Positions 6,343 through 13,815 of a stretch of DNA of 24,476 nucleotides are shown here, piece after piece. Position 1 is the first letter of the stretch. The number at the start of each line of letters is the position of its first letter. The stretch lies in assembly GCA_015257485.1 (NCBI GenBank), contig JABZKC010000009.1, positions 1 through 24,476 on the forward strand, given 5' to 3'. Position numbers and translations under genes: made by a program. The DNA is from Nanosynbacter sp. (lineage in GTDB: Bacteria; Patescibacteriota; Saccharimonadia; Saccharimonadales; Saccharimonadaceae). Under the pieces are notes generated by a model. It was not told the origin of the DNA and searched no databases. It saw nothing but the letters and a program-made list of their open reading frames with translations.

Positions 6343-7095
6343 TTATTTCAAAAAGAGTAACGCGAGACGAAGGAAGGCAAAAATAATTAGACGAATCACG
6401 ATAGTAATGATGATAACGACACAAAGTAGAACCGTAATTCCAGAGAGACTTGGGGTCCAAATCGGCGAAACAAAATCGTAGCGATAAAGCGCGGTCGGTG
6501 GTAAATCGGCAGTAAGGCTGGTGGTTAGCTTGTCGGTGGCTGGATAACTATTAATCACGCCGGTCATACAATTGAGATAGCCGGGACTATTCCAACCCCA
6601 ACCGTTACGGATAGCCTGCGGTTTACAGGTTTCCATAGCTTTAGCGAAAATATTGCCGTTGGGATTACCGTCGGGATTTTGGCTGAGCTTGGACTCGGCT
6701 TCACGTAAGGCAACGGTGGCCTGGCGATTATATTGATGCTCCAGATAAATTGGACCAGTACCGAAGGTCAGAGTGGTGTGACCGTTTTTTTCAACGAAAT
6801 TCACGATGGTGTGGGAGGAGCTAAAATCTCGCAGGTTTTTCAGGGCGGTGCGGATGTTTTGATCAATTTCAGCTTGTGGCAAATCGGTACCGTCGGCAGC
6901 CTTACCCTCGTCGGCTTTTTCGACCTTAGTTTTTAAGTCCATCATTTTCAGATGATCAAAGCGCAAAAAAGTGGCGGAAAGAAAAAGTAGTGGCAATAGG
7001 CTCAAAAATAATTGCCAGGTCTTGATCTGTTTTAAGAAAGTCAAAAAGCGCTTCCTCTTGTCTTCCTGACGCTCCTGTTTCAAAACACCACCCAT
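6343..7095 (-). CDS. Two-TM membrane protein with extracytoplasmic domain, 250 aa, unknown
   Basis: From the chosen start (MGGVLKQERQEDKRKRF) a basic tail precedes a first membrane helix (about 27-44). Next comes an outside domain of about 170 residues with two cysteines (157 and 176) that could pair and a Trp/Gly/Asn-rich segment (GWGWNSPGYLNC). A long hydrophobic helix closes the protein (about 218-248). An upstream in-frame ATG exists inside murC, but the extended -10 lies between it and the chosen ATG, so the internal start is preferred. No family recognised. Sitting directly after murC and near glmM, a cell-envelope role is plausible (inference). No Shine-Dalgarno is seen, in keeping with a leader of only a few bases. 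Confidence 0.7.
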   Translation of the reverse strand: MGGVLKQERQEDKRKRFLTFLKQIKTWQLFLSLLPLLFLSATFLRFDHLKMMDLKTKVEKADEGKAADGTDLPQAEIDQNIRTALKNLRDFSSSHTIVNFVEKNGHTTLTFGTGPIYLEHQYNRQATVALREAESKLSQNPDGNPNGNIFAKAMETCKPQAIRNGWGWNSPGYLNCMTGVINSYPATDKLTTSLTADLPPTALYRYDFVSPIWTPSLSGITVLLCVVIIITIVIRLIIFAFLRLALLFLK

Positions 7096-7105
7096 ACTGA
7101 ATTTA

Positions 7106-7114
7106 ATTATATCA
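7106..7114 (-). promoter_or_regulatory. Extended -10 inside the end of murC
   Basis: Minus-strand TGaTATAAT in which the TGA is also the stop codon of murC (7112-7114). The hexamer ends 10 nt before the ATG of the membrane protein, so the leader would be about 3-4 nt. Confidence 0.65.
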
Positions 7115-8398
7115 TAAGAACTTTTGGCGGAGCCATGGGTCGGCATCGCCGGCGGACATCAAGATAACCAGATAATTATCGGTAAGATCTTGGCGAAGCT
7201 TGGCAAAAAGTGCATCGTCTAGCTTATCTGCGGTGCCAATTTCAGGATTATCTAACGAACTAAGAAAGTCACTAGGAGTGAGAATTTTTAGTTTAGGATC
7301 TTCGCGCGAAAGATAGGTCGGTAACCAATAAAGCTTTTTTATACCATGAAAAATATCCCGATATTCATCAAAGAATTCATGCTGACGAATATTTTGATGT
7401 GGCTGATAAAGAATCACCACGCCTTTTTTCTGCGTACGCTTGGCTTCCTCGAGGGCAACATTAATGGTAGCGCGAATTTCTTCAGGATGATGGGCGTAAT
7501 CGGAGTAAAGACCATCAACTAGGCACTCAAAGCGACGTCCGACACCTGGGAATTGATTAATCGCCTCGATAATTTCTTCATGATTAACCTCGCGACCGAG
7601 CGATTCGAGAATTCGCTGTACCGCTTTAATCGCGAGCGTGGCGTCGAGACGGCGCGCTTCACCTGGCAACATTAATTCCTTGGCTGACATTAAAACTACA
7701 TCTGGATGTTTGTCAGCCAGAAGTTCGGCGTGGTGAAGATTAGCATGTGGGCCAAAAATGAGGTGTTCACTCTGGGATTCGAATTTCAAAAAGGCTTCTT
7801 GATATTCGGCCTCCGTGGCAAAAATATCGGAATGGTCATAGGAAACAAAAGTAATAAGCGAGAGCCAAGGATGAAAAGCGAGGAAGTTGCGGTCATATTC
7901 ATCAGCTTCATAGAGCAAAAATTGATCGTCCTGATCATACTTAGCAGAAGGCGCAAAATTAAGGGTCGAGCCGACCATATAGGAAGCTTTCAAACCGAGC
8001 TTTTGACTGAGCCAGATTAGCATAGAAGTAGTAGTGGTTTTGCCGTGAGTACCAGCGACTGCCACCATCTTCAGATGATGTTTCTCAACAAGGGTTTCAA
8101 TCAATTCATCGCGCTTACTAATTTTGAGACCAAGAGCCTTGGCGCGTTGATATTCAGGATGTGATTCGGTAATGGCTGAAGTATGGACATACCAATCGAT
8201 AGGAGTCTTCTGATGAATTTCCGCCAAATAATCACCGGTCTGTGGACCGATGGCGAAGGTGAGATTTTTAGCTTTTAATTCCTTAGTAATGGGACCCTCA
8301 TGAAGATCAGAGCCAAAGATTTGATGTCCAGCATCGTGGGCAAAAAGGGCGAGCGGGCCCATGCCAGTACCGGAAATACCAGAGATAAAGATGTTCAT
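7112..8398 (-). CDS. murC: UDP-N-acetylmuramate--L-alanine ligase (MurC-type), 428 aa
   Basis: MurC adds L-alanine to UDP-MurNAc with ATP, the first stem-peptide step of peptidoglycan synthesis in the cytoplasm. The Rossmann start (ISGISGTGMGPLA) binds the UDP-sugar. The ATP P-loop AGTHGKTTTTS is at 115-125, the Mur metal/ATP segment EADEYDR at 164-170, followed by YDHSDIF. FPGVGRRFE at 283-291 and DYAHHP at 300-305 are typical of the MurC C-terminal part, with QPH at 332-334. EADEYD and DHxDIF also occur in the recycling ligase Mpl, so Mpl is an alternative, but PGVGRRFE and a de novo context favour MurC. It is slightly short for MurC (usually ~450-480). The start overlaps the GNAT stop (ATGA), so it is translationally coupled in a glmM-GNAT-murC operon. 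Confidence 0.88.
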   Translation of the reverse strand: MNIFISGISGTGMGPLALFAHDAGHQIFGSDLHEGPITKELKAKNLTFAIGPQTGDYLAEIHQKTPIDWYVHTSAITESHPEYQRAKALGLKISKRDELIETLVEKHHLKMVAVAGTHGKTTTTSMLIWLSQKLGLKASYMVGSTLNFAPSAKYDQDDQFLLYEADEYDRNFLAFHPWLSLITFVSYDHSDIFATEAEYQEAFLKFESQSEHLIFGPHANLHHAELLADKHPDVVLMSAKELMLPGEARRLDATLAIKAVQRILESLGREVNHEEIIEAINQFPGVGRRFECLVDGLYSDYAHHPEEIRATINVALEEAKRTQKKGVVILYQPHQNIRQHEFFDEYRDIFHGIKKLYWLPTYLSREDPKLKILTPSDFLSSLDNPEIGTADKLDDALFAKLRQDLTDNYLVILMSAGDADPWLRQKFL

Positions 8399-8835
8399 AA
8401 TTTTTTCCTAAAGAAGTTAGTATCGTAAATTTCGGCGCCGTGGGCTTTGTAAAAATTCTGGGCTACTTCACGGCCATGACCGCAAGTAAATTCGAGATTT
8501 TTACAACCTTTTTCCCTAGCCCAATCTTCGTAGGCCTGGAAAATTAGATCGCCCACACCTTTACCACGAGCTCTACTGCCCACGACAAAATCTTCGAGGT
8601 AAGCATTCTTGTAAATTCCCGCACCAAAAGTCACAGAGACGGAAGCCATACCGAGAATTTGATCGTCTTCCACGGCAAAAATTAAATCGTGATAAGGAGA
8701 CTGAGCGATTTCCGTGAACCAATCTGGGCTGATTTCACCCTTATCCTTGCCACTGCGGGAAAGCTGAATCAGAAGCTCACGCACACGCGTGGCGATTTCT
8801 GGTTGATATGCAGATAGACGTTCAATTTTAACCAT
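8395..8835 (-). CDS. GNAT-family N-acetyltransferase, 146 aa
   Basis: The fold of the GNAT family is visible: strands around IFAVEDDQILGMASVSV (52-68), then EDFVVGSRARGKGVGDLIF, where R88-ARGKGVG-95 is the Q/R-x-x-G-x-G/A acetyl-CoA pyrophosphate loop (motif A), and a C-terminal NFYKAHGAE segment (127-135) typical of motif B. The substrate cannot be told from sequence. Lying between glmM and murC, an envelope-related amino-sugar or peptide substrate is possible, but GlmU-type activity is not implied: it lacks the left-handed helix and nucleotidyl domain. It starts 12 nt after glmM with a weak AAAGGGAA site and overlaps murC by 4 nt. Confidence 0.85.
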   Translation of the reverse strand: MVKIERLSAYQPEIATRVRELLIQLSRSGKDKGEISPDWFTEIAQSPYHDLIFAVEDDQILGMASVSVTFGAGIYKNAYLEDFVVGSRARGKGVGDLIFQAYEDWAREKGCKNLEFTCGHGREVAQNFYKAHGAEIYDTNFFRKKL

Positions 8836-8847
8836 AATTCCCTTTCT

Positions 8848-10443
8848 TTATTCAAATACGGTTTCAGTGAGGCGCTCAGCAATGATGTCGGCAGTTTTTT
8901 GAATCGCCTCAGCGTCGTCACCCCAGATAGTAATGCGCACCAAATCTTCGGTACCAGAGGCGCGAATATTGATTGACCAGCCGGCAGGGAGATTTTCGGT
9001 TTCGGTGGCAATAAACTGCTGGGCGGTTTCCGAGAGATTACGAAAAGCTTGCTTAGCCTGACTATCGACTGGTTGATTCTTGATAGTCTGTGGAAGTTTT
9101 TGGAAATTTTGACAAAGAGTAGCTAAGGTCGGCAGGGTGCGTTCAAGGTTTTCAGAGGTTTGGCCAGTTTTTTCATCTTGGATAGTTTGATAATCCGTAA
9201 GTAAGGTATCTTCGTTCTGGAATTTTTCACGAGCTTCGGAGAGAATCTTAGTGATGACGAGCGCAGTAAGCACGCCGTCGCCCATTGGTTCACCTGGCAG
9301 AATAATATGTCCACTTTGTTCGCCGCCGAGTAAAATACCATCTTCACGCATCTTGGCAGAAACATTTTGGTCGCCAACATCGGTCATGGCAATTTTGATA
9401 CCAGTTTTTTCCGCCCAACGTAGAAGACCTTTATTAGCCATAATCGTAACGCAGACCTCAGGAATACCCAAATAATTAGCTAAAATCACAATCATATCAT
9501 CGCCATCAATAATCTGACCGTCGTGATCAATCATTAAGCAGCGGTCACCGTCACCGTCAAAGGCCGCACCAAAATCGAGTTGTTTTTCCTCCACTAATTG
9601 AATGAGCGATTCAAGATGAGTACTACCGCAGCCGGCATTAATTTTTTCACCAAAGTTAGCGTCCTCATGAATAGCAATAACTTCAGCACCGAGTTCTTCG
9701 AAAATTTGCTTGGCAGTAACAGAGGTGGCACCACAGGCAAGATCTAAGCCAATGCGAAGACCAGAAAAATCTGGTTTCTGACGCACTGAGGTGGTAGCTG
9801 GACCAAATTGAGCTAGATAAGTACGGAGATGATCGAGATAGCGCGAAAGGGCGTCTTCATGAAGATCTTCGCGAAATTCTGGACTATGCGTATCAAAACC
9901 AGATTCATTTTCAAGCGCATTTTCGATAGCATTGACACCGGACTGCGAAAGTTTAATACCGTAAGGGTATTTTTTCACCATGTGAGAAAGATTTTCACCA
10001 GAATCATCAGTGCCAGTACCAGAAAAAGCTACGCCGCCTGGCATGGTAGCCTCAAGTCCACCAATCGTATCACCGCGCTCGAAAATTTTAATACCATTAT
10101 CGGTGTAGGGATTATGAGAAGCGGTAATATCAATGGCCAGATCATAGCCCATTTCATAAAAAACATAATTGATCGCCGGGGTCGGCAAAACACCCACGGT
10201 ACCATGATCAATGCCGACAGTTTCCAGAGCTTCCTCAAAATAACGAATCATCCATTCGGTAGATTCACGCGTATCACCACCGATTAAAACTCGAGCCGGA
10301 CGTTCGAGTCCACTTTCATCCTCTTTTGCATTGCCTAAATAACGGACAATACCGAGAGTAACAGCTTGAATAAAGCCAGGGGTAAAAGCTTCTGCCTTTT
10401 GTCTAATACCGTCAGTACCGAAATATTTGATTTTACCTTTCAT
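8848..10443 (-). CDS. glmM: Phosphoglucosamine mutase GlmM, with extra C-terminal insertion, 531 aa
   Basis: GlmM interconverts glucosamine-6-phosphate and glucosamine-1-phosphate on the way to UDP-GlcNAc. Motifs in order: FGTDGIR (8-14), the phosphoserine loop TASHNP with Ser109, the Mg loop DGDGDR (296-301), the sugar-specificity loop GEQSGH (374-379), which in the alpha-D-phosphohexomutase superfamily points to GlmM rather than phosphomannomutase, and the phosphate loop RASGTE (494-499). At 531 aa it is about 80 residues longer than usual. The extra length is a charged, Q/T-rich stretch between about 400 and 485, before the last domain, and another small insert near 140-195. It heads the glmM-GNAT-murC operon. 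The -10 TATAAT lies 25 nt upstream and a GGAG site lies 6 nt before the ATG. Confidence 0.92.
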   Translation of the reverse strand: MKGKIKYFGTDGIRQKAEAFTPGFIQAVTLGIVRYLGNAKEDESGLERPARVLIGGDTRESTEWMIRYFEEALETVGIDHGTVGVLPTPAINYVFYEMGYDLAIDITASHNPYTDNGIKIFERGDTIGGLEATMPGGVAFSGTGTDDSGENLSHMVKKYPYGIKLSQSGVNAIENALENESGFDTHSPEFREDLHEDALSRYLDHLRTYLAQFGPATTSVRQKPDFSGLRIGLDLACGATSVTAKQIFEELGAEVIAIHEDANFGEKINAGCGSTHLESLIQLVEEKQLDFGAAFDGDGDRCLMIDHDGQIIDGDDMIVILANYLGIPEVCVTIMANKGLLRWAEKTGIKIAMTDVGDQNVSAKMREDGILLGGEQSGHIILPGEPMGDGVLTALVITKILSEAREKFQNEDTLLTDYQTIQDEKTGQTSENLERTLPTLATLCQNFQKLPQTIKNQPVDSQAKQAFRNLSETAQQFIATETENLPAGWSINIRASGTEDLVRITIWGDDAEAIQKTADIIAERLTETVFE

Positions 10444-10468
10444 AACACTCCATTTTCAACTAGTTTCT

Positions 10469-10474
10469 ATTATA
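10469..10474 (-). promoter_or_regulatory. -10 element of the glmM operon
   Basis: Minus-strand TATAAT with ATG directly before it; no TGn spacing and no clear -35. It leaves a leader of about 18 nt that holds the GGAG site. Confidence 0.6.
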
Positions 10475-10500
10475 CATCTTGGAGGTAAGCGGCGCAAAGA

Positions 10501-11283
10501 TTAGTGTTTAGCAAGCAACAACATATATTCGATAACTTTCAAGACATCTTCTTCGGTACTACCACGAGAGAGATCGGAAATTGGCGCGTTAAAGCCCTGA
10601 AGAATTGGGCCGGCAGCCGTAAAGCCACCGAATTGTTCCATGGCTTTATAGAGGATATTGCCAGTATTAAGATCGGGGACAATTAAGGTGTTAGCGAAGC
10701 CAGCAACTGGAGAATCTGGGGCTTTTTTCTGACCGATGCGCGGATTAATGGCGGCATCGAGTTGCAATTCGCCATCGACTAAGAGTTCAGGGTGAGAGGT
10801 TTTAAGTTTGGTAATAGTTTCTTGAATTAAATCAATAGTCTCATCGCGACCACCGGACCCCTTGGTGGAAAAACTAAGGAAGGCAACCTTCGGAGTCGGG
10901 AAAATTTTACTCGCGGTTTCAACAGTTTGCACGGAAATATCATAAAGTTGATCAGGGGTAGGATGTTTACAAGCAGCCGCATCAGCTAAGATATAGGTTT
11001 CGTTTTCGCGCTCCAAGATAAAACTAGCAGAAAAAGTCGGCTTCAAGAGATTTCGCGGATTCTTCACCCCGATAAGATCACGACAAGCCAAAATTACGTC
11101 ACGTGAAGAATAATCGATACCTGCAATCAGAGAATCGGCGAGCTGGTTTTTTACCGCAAGACAGGCATGTTCGAGAGAATCGGCACCGACTAGTTCAAAA
11201 TCGGGAAATTTTTCGCGAGCTCTTTCGATAGCAGATTTAATAATGGGATTTTCTAATTCGGGGAAGACGATGCGTGTTTTCAT
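10501..11283 (-). CDS. pta: Phosphate acetyltransferase (short Pta form), 260 aa
   Basis: Pta converts acetyl-CoA and phosphate to acetyl-phosphate, which acetate kinase uses to make ATP. Family signatures: TRIVFPE at the N-terminus (3-9), LSFSTKGSG (136-144), DGELQLDAAI (170-179), ANTLIVPDLNTGNILYKA (197-214), and the C-terminal AAGPILQGFNAPISDLSRGS (223-242). The usual length is about 325; here about 60 residues are missing from the insertion-domain region between about 45 and 80, so the active-site core is kept but the second subdomain is reduced. A phosphotransbutyrylase is the main alternative. No ackA is in view. The -10 TATAAT ends exactly 6 nt before the ATG, so its mRNA should be leaderless. 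It follows the terminator of the coiled-coil gene and is its own unit. Confidence 0.87.
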   Translation of the reverse strand: MKTRIVFPELENPIIKSAIERAREKFPDFELVGADSLEHACLAVKNQLADSLIAGIDYSSRDVILACRDLIGVKNPRNLLKPTFSASFILERENETYILADAAACKHPTPDQLYDISVQTVETASKIFPTPKVAFLSFSTKGSGGRDETIDLIQETITKLKTSHPELLVDGELQLDAAINPRIGQKKAPDSPVAGFANTLIVPDLNTGNILYKAMEQFGGFTAAGPILQGFNAPISDLSRGSTEEDVLKVIEYMLLLAKH

Positions 11284-11289
11284 GCTTTA

Positions 11290-11295
11290 ATTATA
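11290..11295 (-). promoter_or_regulatory. -10 element of pta (leaderless)
   Basis: Minus-strand TATAAT, six bases (TAAAGC), then ATG at 11283. There is no room for a ribosome site. TG is not at the extended position and no -35 is clear. Confidence 0.7.
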
Positions 11296-11303
11296 GCGAA
11301 GAA

Positions 11304-11336
11304 CTGAAAAAGAGGCTAAAACTTAGCCTCTTTCAG
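11304..11336 (-). terminator. Terminator of the coiled-coil gene
   Basis: Perfect 11-bp stem AAAGAGGCTAA / TTAGCCTCTTT with a 3-nt loop, lengthened by CTG/CAG outside it, and a T run on the minus strand. It ends the upstream gene just before the pta promoter. Confidence 0.85.
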
Positions 11337-11364
11337 AAGTTACGTAATGCTTAATTTAGTCATT

Positions 11365-12072
11365 TTAGCTGACATTACAGTTGGGATTGCGGCGGTAGGA
11401 CACATCATAATCATCCTCATTTTTAACGGCGGTGATATGACCGTGATTTACTCCGTCTGGATGCCATTGACCACCGTAATAGAGGTCAATTCGACCTTGC
11501 CTGGAAACTAGCTTGAAGTCACTATTGGTGGGTATCCCAATCAGGCGGAGTAACTTATTTAGATAAAACTTAATTTTGGTATCTTCAGGAGAAGTTAGAC
11601 TTTCAATGAAGCTTTTCTTCTTCTGATAGATAGCATCTTTCTCGTTATATTCCTCCTTTCGTTGGGAAAAGATTTTTTCCCAAGTCGCCTTCTGCTGCTT
11701 AGTTTCTTCAAGCTTCTCCCTAATCTTGCAGAGTTCAGGGTGAAGCTTGGGATTGTAGTAAGTATTCTTCTCACTAATCATCTGATCTTTTTTCTTGATT
11801 AAATCAAGATATTCCCTCTTCAGATTTTGATTAGTGGGTTGCTGTTGTTGACACTCGAAATTACGCTGAATTTGGGCAATAATTTGACCGGTTTCATGAT
11901 AAAGCTTAATAGCTTCATCGCCGCCAAAAAAGCTCATCATTTTCTTCAGGTCTTCAATTTCTGCGTTGGTTTCCTTACACTTCTTCTCGGCTTCGTCCAT
12001 CAATCTTTTCGCAGATTTGATTTCCTGAAGCAGAGCATCAAGCTCGATTTTCTCTTCCGCTAGAGATTTCAT
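11365..12072 (-). CDS. Coiled-coil protein with small Gly/His C-terminal domain, 235 aa, unknown
   Basis: Residues 1-160 are almost all charged helix with heptad spacing (E, K, Q-rich), predicting a long coiled coil broken near Pro79 and around 106-113. A short linker leads to a C-terminal part (about 165-235) with FKLVSRQGRIDLYYGG (186-201) and HPDGVNHGHIT (204-214), a pattern of strands with a Gly/His turn that I have seen in other uncharacterised bacterial proteins but cannot name. No signal peptide or membrane helix. An upstream ATG exists, but the AAGGAGG 9 nt before the chosen ATG decides the start. It is a single-gene unit with its own promoter, an approximately 97-nt leader containing a four-codon ORF, and a terminator. 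Confidence 0.72.
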   Translation of the reverse strand: MKSLAEEKIELDALLQEIKSAKRLMDEAEKKCKETNAEIEDLKKMMSFFGGDEAIKLYHETGQIIAQIQRNFECQQQQPTNQNLKREYLDLIKKKDQMISEKNTYYNPKLHPELCKIREKLEETKQQKATWEKIFSQRKEEYNEKDAIYQKKKSFIESLTSPEDTKIKFYLNKLLRLIGIPTNSDFKLVSRQGRIDLYYGGQWHPDGVNHGHITAVKNEDDYDVSYRRNPNCNVS

Positions 12073-12102
12073 GACTCCACCTCCTTTTTTGCAGGTCAAT
12101 AA

Positions 12103-12117
12103 CTAACGAATAAGCAT
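12103..12117 (-). CDS. Possible four-codon leader ORF (MLIR)
   Basis: ATG CTT ATT CGT TAG in the leader of the coiled-coil gene, preceded by AAGGAG at a proper distance (6 nt). The stop lies about 30 nt before the main start. It may be a ribosome-binding decoy or attenuator, or chance in AT-rich DNA. Confidence 0.3.
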   Translation of the reverse strand: MLIR

Positions 12118-12175
12118 ATAAAACTCCTTGTCAAAGAACTAGCTGTAGCCAATTTGTCACTAGAGTAACACAGGT

Positions 12176-12184
12176 ATTATATCA
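12176..12184 (-). promoter_or_regulatory. Extended -10 of the coiled-coil gene
   Basis: Minus-strand TGaTATAAT, just past the stop of the Wzy-like gene. The predicted leader is about 97 nt; it starts with a small GTTAC/GTGAC hairpin. Confidence 0.65.
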
Positions 12185-12189
12185 TATTT

Positions 12190-13791
12190 TTATAAAAATT
12201 CAAAATTTTTGGCAAAAAGTGTCGGATAGAGGATTGGAACTAAGTAAATATGCAAGGCATTGGGGAGACCAGAGAAGAAACAAACCGAGGCGGCATAAGC
12301 TAAAATCAGGGAGGCAAAATAGAGTTTGGCTGGGGTAATACTAGAGATTAAGCTAGAGAAGTTAGATTTTTTCATAGATTGCTTGGAGGATTGTTTAAAG
12401 GATAGCTTTACAGGCTTTTTATGAGAATAACAGAGATAAAATACGCAAGTACCGCTACAGAAAATAATCAAGATGCCGATAAAACCGGTCTCGACTAGAA
12501 TAGCGATGTATTCATTTTGGGTAATTTCCTTAGTGGAACCAAGCTCTGGAAAGGCCTGATAGAGGGCAACACCAGAGGACCCAAGGCCAGAGCCGAAGAA
12601 GAATTGTCCTGGGCGGCTAAGGGCAAGCTTTAGACCCATCTTCGAGAGCTTGACACGAATGTCGGTTGATTCTGTAATATAACCGTCAAAAAGCGGCGTA
12701 GTCGAGGTGGAATTAGTACTAGAATTGGTACTAGAATTAGTACTAACATTATCGTTAGGTGCGAGACTAGACGATTCATTAGAGGTGGCTGAAGGGCTTT
12801 TAGCTTTGGGAAGAGGGATCTTGATACGACCGAGCGTCATCTGACTAATTGAACGACTAACTCCACCCATAAACGTATCAGAGGTAGGACCGAGTTCCGA
12901 CATTAAACCTTGAGTAAGCGTAACAAAAATTAGAGGGAATAAGATTAACGAGACGATCTTCGAGGCGACAAGGAGTTTCTTTTTGGCGTAAAATATTTCA
13001 TAGAGAAAAATTACCGCGATGGCCAGGAAGAAGGAGTAGGTTGCTCCCCTTGAAAAAATTAGAAAAAGTGTTGAAATAATATAACTAGCTAGTGCGAGGT
13101 AGCGGATTTTAGCTTTGCGGGTTTGATTATTTTTCGGATGAATTACTCGAAAAATCAGGAAGATGGCCGGGGCAAGTAAGAGGTTACCCATAAACTGTGG
13201 TTCAATAGCAAAACCATTGGGGTGAGGAAAACCAAAGGAGAGGTTAGTGCAGCCAAGACAGAGGAAGATTTTATCACCAGGAATATTAAAAGTATTTAAA
13301 ATGGCTTGTAGCCAACAGAAGCTAGCGGACAAGGTTGCACCCAAAAGAAAGGGGTTTTCGAGTAAGAGAGGAGTCCTTTTTAATATAATATTTTTATAAA
13401 AAGTCAAGAGGGAAAGATAAAGACACCAGATGATACCAGCCGTCATGAAACCGCGGAGTTTATTAGGACTCCAGAGAAGAGTGAGCGAAAAATAGAGTGG
13501 AATACTGCTCAAAATCAGGGGAATCTGCACGGAGACTTTAGTGAGTGGAGTTTTTTTCGTAATGAGATTACAGAGGTCAGCGAGAAAAATTGGCAACGAT
13601 AAAATACCCATCAAAAGTAGCCACAACAGAGGTAGGGAAAACTCGTAATTAGATGACTCAGTAGAGAAAAGTGGAATGACTGGATAATAAGAAAAAAAGA
13701 GAATGATGGGTAAAATCCAAAAGAAACGACGGTGAAGAGGGAGAAGTTTTTGATTTAAGTTTTCAAGTTTGTTTTGGAGATTATCTAACAT
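12190..13791 (-). CDS. O-antigen ligase/polymerase-like membrane protein (Wzy/WaaL family), 533 aa
   Basis: About a dozen hydrophobic segments span the protein (for example 24-42, 53-71, 90-106, 115-133, 200-215, 231-246, 252-268, 278-294, 428-454, 488-506, 513-527). A large outside loop (about 295-395) precedes the last helices, the layout of the Wzy_C family. GSGLGSSG (400-407) and QNEYIAILVETGFIG (425-439) match the usual G-x-G-x-G-S...H-N-x-Y-L...E-x-G-x-x-G signature, with Gln in place of the His. The loop carries an S/T/N-rich low-complexity stretch (about 330-365) encoded in part by a 12-bp tandem repeat. Such proteins polymerise lipid-linked oligosaccharide or attach glycan to an acceptor. 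It is the last gene of the glycan operon; specificity is unknown. Confidence 0.8.
   Translation of the reverse strand: MLDNLQNKLENLNQKLLPLHRRFFWILPIILFFSYYPVIPLFSTESSNYEFSLPLLWLLLMGILSLPIFLADLCNLITKKTPLTKVSVQIPLILSSIPLYFSLTLLWSPNKLRGFMTAGIIWCLYLSLLTFYKNIILKRTPLLLENPFLLGATLSASFCWLQAILNTFNIPGDKIFLCLGCTNLSFGFPHPNGFAIEPQFMGNLLLAPAIFLIFRVIHPKNNQTRKAKIRYLALASYIISTLFLIFSRGATYSFFLAIAVIFLYEIFYAKKKLLVASKIVSLILFPLIFVTLTQGLMSELGPTSDTFMGGVSRSISQMTLGRIKIPLPKAKSPSATSNESSSLAPNDNVSTNSSTNSSTNSTSTTPLFDGYITESTDIRVKLSKMGLKLALSRPGQFFFGSGLGSSGVALYQAFPELGSTKEITQNEYIAILVETGFIGILIIFCSGTCVFYLCYSHKKPVKLSFKQSSKQSMKKSNFSSLISSITPAKLYFASLILAYAASVCFFSGLPNALHIYLVPILYPTLFAKNFEFL
12711..12746. repeat. 12-bp tandem repeat x3 within the Wzy-like gene
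   Basis: Three units of AATTAGTACTAG (unit 2 has G for A at position 5, unit 3 ends in A for G). On the coding strand it encodes repeated Thr-Asn-Ser-Ser in the outside loop. Multiples of 12 keep the frame, so copy changes would only lengthen or shorten the linker. Confidence 0.85.
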
Positions 13792-13815
13792 GAGTTTTCC
13801 CTGTACGTTAAGGTT

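Noticed and set aside
6290..6481. Plus-strand 63-codon frame opposite the C-terminal end of the two-TM protein
   Set aside because: Antisense to a gene with a clear membrane-protein pattern; no promoter or ribosome site of its own.
7096..7146. Upstream start for the two-TM protein inside murC
   Set aside because: The extended -10 for this gene lies between that ATG and the chosen one, so the upstream codon would not be transcribed from this promoter.
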